DNA of 64,000 nucleotides from the NCBI RefSeq assembly GCF_023667495.1, contig NZ_JAMOZL010000007.1, positions 310,001-374,000 on the forward strand. Direction: 5' to 3'. Numbering within the stretch: position 1 is the stretch's first letter; every line of letters starts with the position of its first letter. The notes beneath the pieces are model-generated. The model was given only the letters and a program-made list of their open reading frames with translations, was not told where the DNA came from and ran no database searches. Below are positions 42,283-54,880 of this stretch, one piece after another. A program made the position numbers and the translations under genes. This DNA is from Dyadobacter sp. MSC1_007 (GTDB lineage Bacteria > Bacteroidota > Bacteroidia > Cytophagales > Spirosomataceae).

Positions 42283-44115
42283 CTATGCCAGCGGGCTTTT
42301 ACCGGTCAGGTCGATGTCGATACCCATCATACGCATGAGCTCGGAAGCATTGAAACTCCGGCAGATACCCTCGTGGAGGCGGTAGTCGAAATGGAGCTTG
42401 CCATTCTCGACGTCGGACCGGAAATGGAAGTTATGGACGTAATTTTCAGTAGCGCCCCATTCACCGAGTTCCAGATCGTGGGTCGATACCATGCCCGATG
42501 CCTTTTTGGTATGAAGCTGCCGGATCAATGCTTCGGCGCCGCGGTGGCGGTCTGCCGAATTGGTCCCTTTCAGAATTTCATCGAGCAGATAGAAAACCGG
42601 TGCTTCGGCATTTTCATCGGCCAGTTCGAGCAGCTTGCGCAGCCTTTTTAGCTCAGCATAAAATGAAGAAGTGCTTTCTTCCAGCGAGTCTTGCGTACGC
42701 ATGCTGCTGAACACCCGTGCGGGGGAGCATGTGAAGCTTTGTGCACTTACCACCGCGCCCATTTGTGCCAGGACGAGATTTAAACCTATTGTCCGTAAAA
42801 ATGTACTTTTCCCGGACATATTAGAGCCCGTGACGAGCACCGTGTGCCCGGTCCCCTCCATTTTGAAACTATTACTGACCCTTTTTCCGGCCAGGATCAG
42901 CGGATGCCCCATTGCTTCTGCCGTTATCATGATTTCGTTTGCGGAGACAAGTTGCGGGGTAACACTGTCCGGATTTGCAAATGCGTGTCCTGCAAGACTG
43001 TTCATCGCCTCCGTATCGGCCAGTACGTCCAGCCATTGTGTAAGTTTATCGTGATTGGCATTTTTCCACTTTTCCAGGCCCGCGAGGCAGTGAATGTCCC
43101 AGAGCGTTGGAATGCCTACAAATATGGCGAAGTAGGGATTAGTCCGAAAATCGAGCTTCTCAAAAAGGTTACCTGCCTTGCCAAGGGCCGCTGCTGAACC
43201 GGTAATCCTCGTTTTCCGCTCATCCCACCATGGCGATTGGTAGGGTGCCGACTCTGCTTTTTCCAAAAGTTCGCCGTAAGCAGTGAGCGTATAACCCATG
43301 GAAGTCGTCCGGTCGGCAAGCACTTTAACGGTTGCATTGAAGCGTGATAAGATAAAGAGATGGATCGCGAGACTAATGAATACTGTAATTCCTGGAACGA
43401 CATTGGCAATGTAAAGGATCAGAATTATCAGCGTCACCAGCGAATACCAGCGCCACGAAAGCGCCTTTCTCAGCGATGCAGGTAGTACGTCGACAGACCA
43501 TGCCTGAAACTCACCAACGTGTTTGGCAGTGTGCTCGTGAAGGAGCGCCGTTGCCTCCCATGACTGGATCAGTTCCGGGTATTGGCTGAAATCTGATGCG
43601 GCTTGCTGCCGTTGCCCGACTTCATCCGGTCCTGCGGGATTTTTGAGCCAGTTGGCCAGCCTTCTGCCACCTTCAGCGGTGTGGGTGCGGTTAAGCAGTT
43701 TGAAAAGGGAGAATTCCCCGAAGATATCGAGGTCAGCGGCGTAAGCATGGTCTTTTTCCTGGAATTCGGTGCCGGTATCCGTTCTTTTGAACCGGAGGTT
43801 CAGTCGTCCCAATTCATCTTCGTTGATCGACTGCAGGTTTCTTTGAAAGTCCCTTTTTTGCTTCGCTTCCTGCTGTTTACGCATTAGAACAAGAAAGACT
43901 GCCAGCAGAAGTGGAATACCCAGTCCCCAGAAAGCCTGACCGGTTTTGCTCCACGTTACAGCCATCGCAATCATTCCAGCGAATGCCAGCAGCCGCCAGA
44001 TAGCTATGTTTTTAAACCTTTCATGCTCGGTTGCCTCTGCTATGCGTGCATTTTGTAGTTCGGTTTCAAAGAATGTAGCCGGAGCTTTTTCATTCATATC
44101 AATGGCATTTTTCAT
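42283..44115 (-). CDS. Membrane-anchored MutS-family ATPase
   Basis: 610 residues. The C-terminal half is a MutS ATPase: Walker A VTGSNMSGKSTFLRTIGLNL, Walker B VFYLLDEILKGTNSADRHRG, and STHDLELGEW. The mismatch-recognition domain I of true MutS is absent. Instead there are membrane segments at about residues 44-80 (WRLLAFAGMIAMAVTWS, LLLAVFLVLM) and 225-265 (LVTLIILILYIANVVPGITV). Such MutS-related membrane proteins are known from Bacteroidota but their role is unclear, so 'mismatch repair' should not be assumed. It overlaps the ABC exporter gene by four bases (ATGA). Confidence 0.88.
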   Translation of the reverse strand: MKNAIDMNEKAPATFFETELQNARIAEATEHERFKNIAIWRLLAFAGMIAMAVTWSKTGQAFWGLGIPLLLAVFLVLMRKQQEAKQKRDFQRNLQSINEDELGRLNLRFKRTDTGTEFQEKDHAYAADLDIFGEFSLFKLLNRTHTAEGGRRLANWLKNPAGPDEVGQRQQAASDFSQYPELIQSWEATALLHEHTAKHVGEFQAWSVDVLPASLRKALSWRWYSLVTLIILILYIANVVPGITVFISLAIHLFILSRFNATVKVLADRTTSMGYTLTAYGELLEKAESAPYQSPWWDERKTRITGSAAALGKAGNLFEKLDFRTNPYFAIFVGIPTLWDIHCLAGLEKWKNANHDKLTQWLDVLADTEAMNSLAGHAFANPDSVTPQLVSANEIMITAEAMGHPLILAGKRVSNSFKMEGTGHTVLVTGSNMSGKSTFLRTIGLNLVLAQMGAVVSAQSFTCSPARVFSSMRTQDSLEESTSSFYAELKRLRKLLELADENAEAPVFYLLDEILKGTNSADRHRGAEALIRQLHTKKASGMVSTHDLELGEWGATENYVHNFHFRSDVENGKLHFDYRLHEGICRSFNASELMRMMGIDIDLTGKSPLA

Positions 44116-45926
44116 GAAATATCCTCCGTGTTTTCGAATTGTAATTTGATCAGGTTGGCATACAAGCCATTGTCCATGCCACTCAGCTCCTGATGTGTGC
44201 CGGATTCGGCGATATGCCCTTCGCGCAACACGTAGATCATATCCACTTTCCGTATCGTGGCGAGCCGGTGGGCGATCACGATCGTCGTCCGGTTTTTCAT
44301 CAGTTCATCTAATGCGATCTGCACCAGCTTTTCAGACTCGGCGTCCAGCGAGCTGGTAGCTTCGTCCAGGATCAGGATTTTCGGATCTTTCAGGATTGCC
44401 CGCGCGATGGCAATGCGCTGGCGCTGCCCACCCGAAAGCTTAATGCCCCGCTCGCCGACGATTGTTTCAAAGCGTTCGGGAAAGGAATCAATGAATTCGA
44501 GTGCGTGGGCGCGCCTTGCTGCGTCGATGATCTCCTCGCGGGATGCGGACGGCTTTCCGTAAGCGATATTTTCGTAGATCGTGCCACCAAACAGCATGAC
44601 CTCCTGTGGTACAATGGCAATATTCTTCCGCAATTCTGTAATCCCGTAACCGCGGACTGGTTTTCCATCCACCAGGATTTCGCCCGATTGATAGTTGTAA
44701 AAACGCATCAGCAGTTGCACGATCGTTGATTTGCCGGCGCCGCTGTAACCTACCAATGCAATTTTTTCACCTGCATTAATCTTGAAAGAAACACCTTTTA
44801 AAACCGGCAGATCCGGGCGGGAAGGGTAGGCGAAATGCACATTATCATAGGCTACGTGACCTTCAATATGACTTGCTGCTGCATGCTGTGCATCCTCGGC
44901 GGAAACTTCTGGTGTTTCTTCGAGAATTTCGAATATTCGTTCCGAAGCGCCGATTGTACGGTTGATCTGGGCATATAAGTCGCCCATTCCGCTGATCGAG
45001 GCACCGATGAATGTAGTGTAAAGGATAAAAGTAAACAGATCGGAAAGGCCGAATTCGCCCGCTTGCACCAATCGTGCGCCATACCATATTACGCAGACGA
45101 TCCCTCCGAACAATGCAAATATGGTAAATGAGGCAAATCCTCCGCGAAAGCGGGCTGCATACATGGAAAGATCGACTACCTGGCCCAATATCTTTTTGTA
45201 CCGGTTGATCTCCAGGGATTCGTTGGTAAATGCTTTTACTACATTCACCGATTGCAGCGTTTCTTCTACCACCACATTTGCCGCTGCGAGCTGGTCCTGT
45301 GCTTTACGTGAGAGGATGCGCGTATGTCTTCCGAAAAATACCGACGCTACGACTAGTATCGGAAATGTGGCCAGCATAAACAACGTAAGCTTCCAGGAGG
45401 TGTAAAAAAGTATGGAAACACCCACGACCAGGGTCGCCAGCTGCCGGAAAACTTCCGCCAATGTAAATGACAACAGGCCTTGTAACTGGGAAACATCGGA
45501 TGTAATGCGACTGGTCAGTTCTCCTACCCTCCGTTCTTCAAGGTAAGGGATAGGCAGGGTGATAATCTTGCTGAAAACATCCAAACGGATATTGTTTACT
45601 GCATTTTCGCTCACTTTGGAAAAAAGGTAGATCCTGAAATAGGAGAAAACAGCCTGACACACCAGCACCAGGAACAGGAATAGGGTGATTTGGTTGATGG
45701 TAAACCTCGATTTACCTTCAATAACCTCTATAATGCTTCCTACCAGCTTTGGAAACGCAAGCGAGGTGCCAGTGGAAAGTGCCAGGAAAAGCATTCCAGC
45801 CACGAAAGTGCCCCGGTAGGGCCTCAGGTAACTCAGGAGGTGAAGTGTGATTTTAAGCCCTTCCCATTTAATTTTCCTTACTGCAAAAAGAGAGGGCGCC
45901 CCATTGCTGTTTGTATCGTTGGCCAT
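44112..45926 (-). CDS. MsbA-like ABC exporter (half transporter)
   Basis: 604 residues: six membrane helices in the first 330 (YRGTFVAGMLFLALSTGTSL onward), then an ATPase domain with Walker A LVGYSGAGKSTIVQLLM, signature LSGGQRQRIAIARAI, Walker B ILILDEATSSLD and H-loop IVIAHRLATI. Membrane and ATPase halves fused on one chain are typical for lipid, lipid A or multidrug exporters working as homodimers. Its stop codon overlaps the MutS-like gene start. Upstream, 335 bases separate it from the sigma-factor operon. Confidence 0.92.
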   Translation of the reverse strand: MANDTNSNGAPSLFAVRKIKWEGLKITLHLLSYLRPYRGTFVAGMLFLALSTGTSLAFPKLVGSIIEVIEGKSRFTINQITLFLFLVLVCQAVFSYFRIYLFSKVSENAVNNIRLDVFSKIITLPIPYLEERRVGELTSRITSDVSQLQGLLSFTLAEVFRQLATLVVGVSILFYTSWKLTLFMLATFPILVVASVFFGRHTRILSRKAQDQLAAANVVVEETLQSVNVVKAFTNESLEINRYKKILGQVVDLSMYAARFRGGFASFTIFALFGGIVCVIWYGARLVQAGEFGLSDLFTFILYTTFIGASISGMGDLYAQINRTIGASERIFEILEETPEVSAEDAQHAAASHIEGHVAYDNVHFAYPSRPDLPVLKGVSFKINAGEKIALVGYSGAGKSTIVQLLMRFYNYQSGEILVDGKPVRGYGITELRKNIAIVPQEVMLFGGTIYENIAYGKPSASREEIIDAARRAHALEFIDSFPERFETIVGERGIKLSGGQRQRIAIARAILKDPKILILDEATSSLDAESEKLVQIALDELMKNRTTIVIAHRLATIRKVDMIYVLREGHIAESGTHQELSGMDNGLYANLIKLQFENTEDIS

Positions 45927-46211
45927 CAGGTTCTATCGGTGTGCCGCTGGTCTGCCGACCGGGCCATATTAACATTTGACAACAGGCAGCAAAAGTAAGG
46001 AATTAATTAAAAAGCACTTCTGAAGCCGGTTGACGGGCCAAGTATACAGTTTGGAACCATTGAAATGCATACTTTTCAATGAACGGCCGTCACGTCCTTT
46101 TGCCGGTAGCAGCACGTAAGCCGGGAATTGATGGAGTTTAGAGATTTTAATGCATTTAATATTAAGATTATCAATACATTAAGTAATATTTGAAAAAACT
46201 TGTAACGTCCA
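45927..46211. other. Gene-free region between the ABC exporter and sigma-factor genes
   Basis: The divergent intergenic region, no open frame of note. The right end carries the candidate ECF promoter listed next. Confidence 0.5.
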
Positions 46212-46240
46212 GGCAACCCTGAATCCGGTTCCACCGTATA
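46212..46240 (+). promoter_or_regulatory. Candidate autoregulated ECF promoter
   Basis: GGCAACC (46212-46218) as the -35 with its AAC core, 17 bases to CGTATA (46234-46239) as the -10. This AAC/CGT arrangement and spacing is typical of ECF sigma promoters. It lies 21 bases before the sigma-factor ATG, with an AGGAAATA ribosome-binding stretch in between. It implies that the sigma factor drives its own operon. Confidence 0.55.
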
Positions 46241-46260
46241 AGTCAAAAAAAGGAAATAGC

Positions 46261-46830
46261 ATGCCCGAGTATAACTCCGCCGTTCTTCAAGAACTACTCG
46301 ACGGCTGTTTAAAGAAAAACCGCCGCAGTCAGGAGCTGTTGTATAAGCAGTTTTACGGCTATGCTATGAGTATTTGCTTACGCTATACACGCAGCAGAGA
46401 GGAAGCCAAAGAGATACTCAACGATGGATTTTTGAAGGTGTTCACGAAACTTGAAAGTTTTGATGCAACGCGCTCATTTAAAACCTGGTTGAGCAGAATT
46501 ATGATAAATACAGCCCTCGATCATTACAGGCAGGAAGTTCGCAGAGATGTTTTTGATGACGTAGCGGTGGCTGAGCAGGTATCGGTGGATGAAACAGTGA
46601 TCAGTAAGCTGGCACACGAAGAGTTGGTGAGCCTGATCCAGCGTCTAACACCCGCCTACCGCCTGGTTTTCAGCCTTTCGGTCATCGACGGTTACACACA
46701 CGAGGAAATTGCAGAACAACTGAGTATTTCAGTTGGCGCGTCGAAATCCAATTTGTCGCGTGCAAGGGAAAAGTTAAGAGAAATGTTGTCCAAGATTAAT
46801 ATTGACGATTATGATAGAGTTACCAGATGA
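46261..46830 (+). CDS. ECF RNA polymerase sigma factor
   Basis: 189 residues. Region 2: KQFYGYAMSICLRYTRSREE, EILNDGFLKVFTKLESFDAT. Region 4: LIQRLTPAYRLVFSLSVIDG, YTHEEIAEQLSISVGASKSN. Directs polymerase to a specific promoter set when released from its anti-sigma factor. The next gene begins inside its last 20 bases, so the two are translated together. Its own promoter candidate lies immediately upstream. Confidence 0.94.
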   Translation: MPEYNSAVLQELLDGCLKKNRRSQELLYKQFYGYAMSICLRYTRSREEAKEILNDGFLKVFTKLESFDATRSFKTWLSRIMINTALDHYRQEVRRDVFDDVAVAEQVSVDETVISKLAHEELVSLIQRLTPAYRLVFSLSVIDGYTHEEIAEQLSISVGASKSNLSRAREKLREMLSKINIDDYDRVTR

Positions 46831-48451
46831 CGAACTGGACAAGCTCTTCAGAAAGTCATCAGAAGAGCTTGATCCGACATTCGACCCGGAAGATTGGAAT
46901 AAACTGCGGAAACGTTTGGATCAGCAGGATGGAAGAAATCCGGCCGGTTGGTGGAAAAAATGGTGGCCCTTGGGCCTACTTGCGGTTGCGATACCGGCGG
47001 GCGTTTTGCTTTATTCTTATAGTGGGGATGAAGAGAAGGAAAAGTCAGGTATTGTTAGTGTAGGGGAGAATGGAGGAATGGAGGAAGGGAGAAAGGGAAA
47101 GTCAGGAGTTGTCAGGGAAGAGGGGAATGGGACGAACGGGAAGTCAGAGGTTGTTGAGGATGGGGAGAATGGAAGGGCGGAGAAAGGGACGAAGGAGGTG
47201 GCTGATGGTTTATCGCGAGTTGATAGGGAAGTGGAGCATGGACGAGGGGACGAGGGGAGGGCGGACAAGTCGGGTAGTTTGTCGGGAGTTGTTAAGGAGA
47301 GGGATAATATTGTTGCGGTTGGAAAAGAGATTGGTAAATCTTCCTCAAAATCAGAATTGAATGCTGCCGCCAGCAAAGGCAGTGAAATATTGCCCCGGAG
47401 CCGTTCTAAGGCAGGCGGAGTGTACTTAGAGCCTAACCGCTCAAAGGTGGAAGGAGGCGACGGGGCTCTTTTTATTAAAAAGAATGCGAATAAAGGCAAT
47501 GTGAAATCGTCCCGTGGGAAGACTTCTCCCACACAGGTTCCGGATTTGCCGAATGGTAATGAGCCAGGCAAACCGTTGTCTGAAGACCGAAAAGACGAAG
47601 TTGAAAATGTGAGCATAAATGGTGGCGGATCGAAGAGTAAGGGGAATGCGCCGGTTGATAATACGGATGTCTCCGCGGGCGAAGTATCTCCGCAGTTTAC
47701 AGGGCCAAGCCGGACATTGATTTCTGCATCGGAGTTGAATGGGAAGATGCTGAAATGGAGCGCATTGCAGCTGCCTGGTATTTCAAATCCAATTCAGGAA
47801 CTTCCCGAGTCGCCGAAGCCAAGTCAGCCGTCGATGTCCGCTGATGATCAGCCGCTTTGGGCAGTAAGGTTCGGTTACTCGCCCGATTTGAGTACTGTGG
47901 GATTGAAAGATTTTTCCAAACCCGGAACGGCGGTTTCACTTCTGGTCGAATATTCGGTTTTGCCGAGGTTGTTTGTCCAGAGCGGTGCTGTTTGGAGTAG
48001 AAAGGACTATTACGCTCCGGCCGAGGCGTATCAGTTACCCAAAAAAGGCCATTACCCTCCACTGGCTTTGTCGGGGATAGATGGAGTCTGCAAGGTGTTG
48101 GAAATACCACTTAATCTCCGTTACGATATTGCCCTGCGTGAGCGGTCGCGGTGGTTTGCAACAGGTGGCTTTTCATCCTACCACATGAACAGTGAGAAAT
48201 ATAAATACAACTATATTGACCCGAACGACCCTAATGCGAAGTGGGCTCCGGGTTGGGATGGCAAAACCGGCTGGTACTGGCTTAGCCACGCGAATGTCTC
48301 GGCCGGTTATGAATACAGGATATCGCGCAAGTTGTCCCTGCTTGCAGAGCCATCCGTTCGTATGCCGCTCAAACGAGTGGGTTACGGAAAAGTGAACCTC
48401 ATTACCACAGGCTTTTGGCTATCGGTCCGGTATACACCTGTTTTCAAGTGA
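46811..48451 (+). CDS. Dual-membrane-spanning anti-sigma factor / outer-membrane beta-barrel fusion (Dma-like)
   Basis: About 546 residues from the ATG at 46811 (a TTG at 46802 is a poorer start). Four parts in order: a cytoplasmic acidic segment (residues 1-50, DDELDKLFRKSSEELDPTFD) like an anti-sigma domain; one membrane helix (about 53-70, PLGLLAVAIPAGVLLYSY); a long Gly/Glu/Lys/Ser-rich disordered periplasmic part (about 71-330); and a beta-barrel domain (from about PLWAVRFGYSPDLSTVG to TTGFWLSVRYTPVFK). The layout matches the Dma proteins described in Bacteroides thetaiotaomicron, which link an outer-membrane barrel to a cytoplasmic sigma factor. It overlaps the sigma gene by 20 bases. 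Part of the linker is encoded by a purine-rich repeat-like tract. Confidence 0.8.
   Translation: MIELPDDELDKLFRKSSEELDPTFDPEDWNKLRKRLDQQDGRNPAGWWKKWWPLGLLAVAIPAGVLLYSYSGDEEKEKSGIVSVGENGGMEEGRKGKSGVVREEGNGTNGKSEVVEDGENGRAEKGTKEVADGLSRVDREVEHGRGDEGRADKSGSLSGVVKERDNIVAVGKEIGKSSSKSELNAAASKGSEILPRSRSKAGGVYLEPNRSKVEGGDGALFIKKNANKGNVKSSRGKTSPTQVPDLPNGNEPGKPLSEDRKDEVENVSINGGGSKSKGNAPVDNTDVSAGEVSPQFTGPSRTLISASELNGKMLKWSALQLPGISNPIQELPESPKPSQPSMSADDQPLWAVRFGYSPDLSTVGLKDFSKPGTAVSLLVEYSVLPRLFVQSGAVWSRKDYYAPAEAYQLPKKGHYPPLALSGIDGVCKVLEIPLNLRYDIALRERSRWFATGGFSSYHMNSEKYKYNYIDPNDPNAKWAPGWDGKTGWYWLSHANVSAGYEYRISRKLSLLAEPSVRMPLKRVGYGKVNLITTGFWLSVRYTPVFK
47020..47320 (+). repeat. Purine-rich, repeat-like tract in the anti-sigma linker
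   Basis: A stretch of almost pure purines on the coding strand with recurring words GGGACGAAGG or close variants (GGGACGAACGGG, GGGGACGAGGGG), GGAGAATGG and AGTCAGG. It encodes a Glu/Gly/Lys/Arg-rich disordered linker. It shares words with the repeat tract at 40.6-40.8 kb, so both may come from the same repeat family or mutational process. Confidence 0.6.
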
Positions 48452-48506
48452 GCACTTTACTCACATTAGCATTGAATTATATCTACTAATTAATTTTTTA
48501 TTCACC

Positions 48507-49022
48507 ATGGACACAACTAAAAAAGACCAGATGAAGAGAGGCGAGTTTTTGAGAAACCTCGGTCTAAGTACCTCAACGTTAATGGCATTCTATTGCCTGG
48601 GCACCACTATGACGGCTTGTGGATCAAAAGACGAAGATCCCGATCCTAACCCAAACCCGAATCCGAATCCAGGGGGCGGCACAGGGGTAACAGGCACAAC
48701 CACCGGCAGCGGTATCAATTTTACGGTGGATTTGGCCAATTCCAATTATACTTCGCTTAAAACAGCAGGAGGTTCTGCAAAGGTGGGAGATGTTATTATC
48801 GCACATACGAATGCAGGGGCATATGTTGCGCTTTCAAAGGCTTGTACCCATGAAGGAGAAACAATTAATTTCCGTAGCGCACAGAATGACTTTTTGTGCC
48901 CTCGCCATCAGTCTGAATTCTCAACAACCGGAGCGGTGGAGCAAGGCCCAGCGGCAAGTCCGTTGAAAGTTTATACCGTCACGGTTTCCACAGACGGAAA
49001 CACTTTAACAGTAAAAGCTTAA
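48507..49022 (+). CDS. Rieske [2Fe-2S] lipoprotein-like protein
   Basis: 171 residues. An N-terminal export signal with a lipobox-like TMTACGS (about residues 34-40) and KRGEFLRNLG before it, which is Tat-like but lacks a full twin Arg. A PNPNPNPNP and Gly/Thr linker follows. The Rieske cluster motif is CTHEG plus CPRHQSEF, giving the two Cys and two His ligands. An electron-transfer protein on the outside of the inner membrane, or on the periplasmic face of the outer membrane. It lies between the sigma/anti-sigma pair and the DUF5777 barrel, spaced as in an operon. Confidence 0.88.
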   Translation: MDTTKKDQMKRGEFLRNLGLSTSTLMAFYCLGTTMTACGSKDEDPDPNPNPNPNPGGGTGVTGTTTGSGINFTVDLANSNYTSLKTAGGSAKVGDVIIAHTNAGAYVALSKACTHEGETINFRSAQNDFLCPRHQSEFSTTGAVEQGPAASPLKVYTVTVSTDGNTLTVKA

Positions 49023-49033
49023 CCTGCAATATT

Positions 49034-49921
49034 ATGAAAGTACTCCGCCTCGTAATGATGTTGCTTTGCTCAACGACTGTTTTATATGCACAGGATGATC
49101 TGTTGAATGAATTGTCCAAACAAGACAGCGCGCAGACCATCCCGGTTACAGCCACCTTCAAATCCACGCGTGTTGTGAATGGGCAGTCGGTTGAAACAAT
49201 GAAGAAAAAGCATCTGGATTTCCGGATATCCCACCGTTTCGGGCGGTTGAATTCAGGGGCTTACCAGTTCTTCGGGCTCGACCAGGCCACAATGCGAATG
49301 GGCTTCGAATATGGTCTGACGGACGATCTGGAAATAGGTGTTGGCCGGAGCACGTCGCAGAAGGTGTATGACTTTTTTGGTAAATATAAACTCCTCAAAC
49401 AAAGCACCGGAGCACACAGCATGCCTTTTTCGGTAACGCTGTTTGGTGGTACGGGCGTCGCGACGGTGAATAAGGAGCTGGAATTTCAGGATAAGGTCTA
49501 TTACTCTGCCCAGGTGCTTATTGCCCGTAAGTTTGGAGAGCGGTTATCATTGCAGCTTTCGCCTACTTACCTGCACCGCAACAAGCCGGAAGTGCAAGGG
49601 GATGAGAAAGTGCTCCTAGCTCTTGGTATCGGAGGTCGTTTCAAATTATCGAAACGCGTTTCGCTGAATGGGGAGTATTTTTACACTGCCCGCGAAAAGA
49701 ATACGGTTACTGCTCCGTACCATGATTCCATGTCGTTCGGTGTGGATATTGAAACGGGGGGCCACGTTTTTCAGCTGCATTTTACCAATTCCCTTGGCAT
49801 GATCGAGAAACAGTTTATCGGCGAAACGGCCGGAACCTGGGGCAAAGGGGACATCCACTACGGGTTTAATATCTCCCGGACATTCAGCTTTGACAAGAAG
49901 AACAAGAAGCAGCCAAACTGA
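49034..49921 (+). CDS. DUF5777 family outer-membrane beta-barrel protein
   Basis: 295 residues, signal peptide MKVLRLVMMLLCSTTVLYAQ. The DUF5777 hallmark KKKHLDFRISHRFGRLNSGA is followed by GLDQATMRMGFEYGLTDDLE and alternating beta-strand segments consistent with a small barrel. The substrate or role is not established. It starts 11 bases after the Rieske gene stop and is followed 13 bases later by a YceI gene; this trio often occurs together in Bacteroidota, I believe, suggesting a shared electron-transfer or lipid function. Confidence 0.85.
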   Translation: MKVLRLVMMLLCSTTVLYAQDDLLNELSKQDSAQTIPVTATFKSTRVVNGQSVETMKKKHLDFRISHRFGRLNSGAYQFFGLDQATMRMGFEYGLTDDLEIGVGRSTSQKVYDFFGKYKLLKQSTGAHSMPFSVTLFGGTGVATVNKELEFQDKVYYSAQVLIARKFGERLSLQLSPTYLHRNKPEVQGDEKVLLALGIGGRFKLSKRVSLNGEYFYTAREKNTVTAPYHDSMSFGVDIETGGHVFQLHFTNSLGMIEKQFIGETAGTWGKGDIHYGFNISRTFSFDKKNKKQPN

Positions 49922-49934
49922 TCTATAACAAATT

Positions 49935-50504
49935 ATGAAACTGCATTTTTATCGCGTGGCCCTTGCAGCCATGTTCAGTATCGCTTTGCTTTGCGGTAAC
50001 GCTTTTGCGCAGGGAGGGATGTTTGCAACGACGACAGGGAATACCAGTTTTTCAGCATCAACGCCTTTGGAAGACATTAATGCAGAGAACAAAAAGTCGC
50101 AGGCCATCCTGAATACGGCCAACAATGAGATTGCCATCCGTATGAATATGCGCGACTTTGTTTTCCCTAACAAACTGATGCAGGAGCATTTCAATGAAAA
50201 CTACATGGAATCGGTGAAATACCCGACCGCAACTTTCAGTGGAAAAGTGGATAAAGCTCCGGATTACTCGAAGGACGGGCAATACGACGTGTCGGCAACC
50301 GGGAAGTTTACCGTCCACGGCGTTACGAAGCAGCGGACAATCCGTGGAAAAATGAAGATAGAAGGCGGAAAGATCAGCATTACCTCTGATTTTGAAGTGC
50401 CGCTGACCGATCATAACATTGAAGTGCCGAAAGTGGTATTCGTAAAAATAGCCCAGATCATCAGCGTGAAGGCACAATATGTTCTGGCGCCCTATAAAAA
50501 ATAA
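49935..50504 (+). CDS. YceI family periplasmic lipid-binding-fold protein
   Basis: 189 residues with signal peptide ending GNAFAQ. YceI lipocalin-like domain: FNENYMESVKYPTATFSGKV, YDVSATGKFTVHGVTKQRTI, and FEVPLTDHNIEVPKVVFVKI. Members bind isoprenoid quinone or lipid chains in the periplasm. Last gene of the sigma/anti-sigma/Rieske/DUF5777 run; a strong terminator follows. Quinone binding would fit with the neighbouring Rieske protein, but that is inference. Confidence 0.9.
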   Translation: MKLHFYRVALAAMFSIALLCGNAFAQGGMFATTTGNTSFSASTPLEDINAENKKSQAILNTANNEIAIRMNMRDFVFPNKLMQEHFNENYMESVKYPTATFSGKVDKAPDYSKDGQYDVSATGKFTVHGVTKQRTIRGKMKIEGGKISITSDFEVPLTDHNIEVPKVVFVKIAQIISVKAQYVLAPYKK

Positions 50505-50521
50505 TTGTGGGGTGTTGCTTA

Positions 50522-50554
50522 GATCTGGCGGGCATTTAAGGCCTGCCAGGTCTT

Positions 50555-50556
<2 letters not shown>
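50522..50556 (+). terminator. Intrinsic terminator after the YceI gene
   Basis: GATCTGGCGGGC (50522-50533) pairs with GCCTGCCAGGTC (50541-50552) using G-U pairs, followed by TTTT. Also lies just past the end of the convergent GH2 gene. Confidence 0.8.
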
Positions 50557-53944
<3,388 letters not shown>

Positions 53945-54112
53945 TCAAGGTGATATTGGTGCATTGCTTTGATGAACCGAGGGAAAGCAATGCGGTTTTA
54001 TTTTTGTGATAAAATTATAGATAAACAAAAAGAAACGGAGGCAAAACCCGGCGTTCATGAAGTTTTATTTGAAGAATGCCTTTAATTTGCCTCTGCATGT
54101 AAATTCTCTGTT

Positions 54113-54880
54113 ATGCTTTTAGCCGTCGACGTTGGTAATACCGACACTGTTTTTGGACTCCACGATTCGGGGGACTGGGAACATATCTGGCGCATGCGCT
54201 CCCTGGTGCAGGAAAACGAAGCGCATTATGAATCGAAACTACGTCTGCATTTTCTGGAAGCTGGATTATGGTTTGGAGACGTCGACACGGTGGTACTCAG
54301 TAGCGTCGTTCCTGCGCTTACGCCGGTGATCCAGCGCATGTTGCGCTCGTTGTTCGGGGAAGATATCATCGTGGTAGGTCCGGAAATCTATCCTGCATTG
54401 TCGATCGCTATCGAGCACCCGCATGAGATCGGGGCGGACCTTATCGCCAATGCAGTTGCAGTATCGACCCGTTACAAGGAAAATTGTGTGGTAGTTGATT
54501 TTGGAACCGCGTTGACTTTTACAACTATTTCAAAAGACAGTAAAATCCTAGGCGTCGCTATTCTGCCAGGGCTGGTGACCGCTGTGAAGGCATTGTTCGC
54601 CAATACGGCGCAGCTTCCGGAAGTTCCACTTCAACTACCCAAGTCAGCGATCGGGAAAAACACGACAGAGGCTATTCAGGCTGGTATTCTGTTGGGTTAT
54701 GAAGGGTTGGTTAAATCACTTTTGAGCCGGATCCGTGCGGAATTGGGTGGGGAGTGCATTGCCGTGGCCACAGGCGGGTTATCGTCTATTATCGACACGC
54801 TCCGTGACGAATTTGTTGAAATCGACAGGAAATTGACGCTGGACGGGTTGCGAATTATAGGGGAGAGTATCAAGGCTTAA
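54113..54880 (+). CDS. coaX: Type III pantothenate kinase
   Basis: 255 residues. ASKHA-fold kinase: N-terminal LLAVDVGNTDTVFGLHDSGD, then EIGADLIANAVAVSTRYKEN and VVDFGTALTFTTISKDSKIL, with the GLVTAVKALFANTAQLPEV loop. Phosphorylates pantothenate in the first step of CoA synthesis, with weak feedback inhibition. Length and motifs are normal. It converges on the GGCT-like gene with an 11-base overlap. Confidence 0.95.
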   Translation: MLLAVDVGNTDTVFGLHDSGDWEHIWRMRSLVQENEAHYESKLRLHFLEAGLWFGDVDTVVLSSVVPALTPVIQRMLRSLFGEDIIVVGPEIYPALSIAIEHPHEIGADLIANAVAVSTRYKENCVVVDFGTALTFTTISKDSKILGVAILPGLVTAVKALFANTAQLPEVPLQLPKSAIGKNTTEAIQAGILLGYEGLVKSLLSRIRAELGGECIAVATGGLSSIIDTLRDEFVEIDRKLTLDGLRIIGESIKA

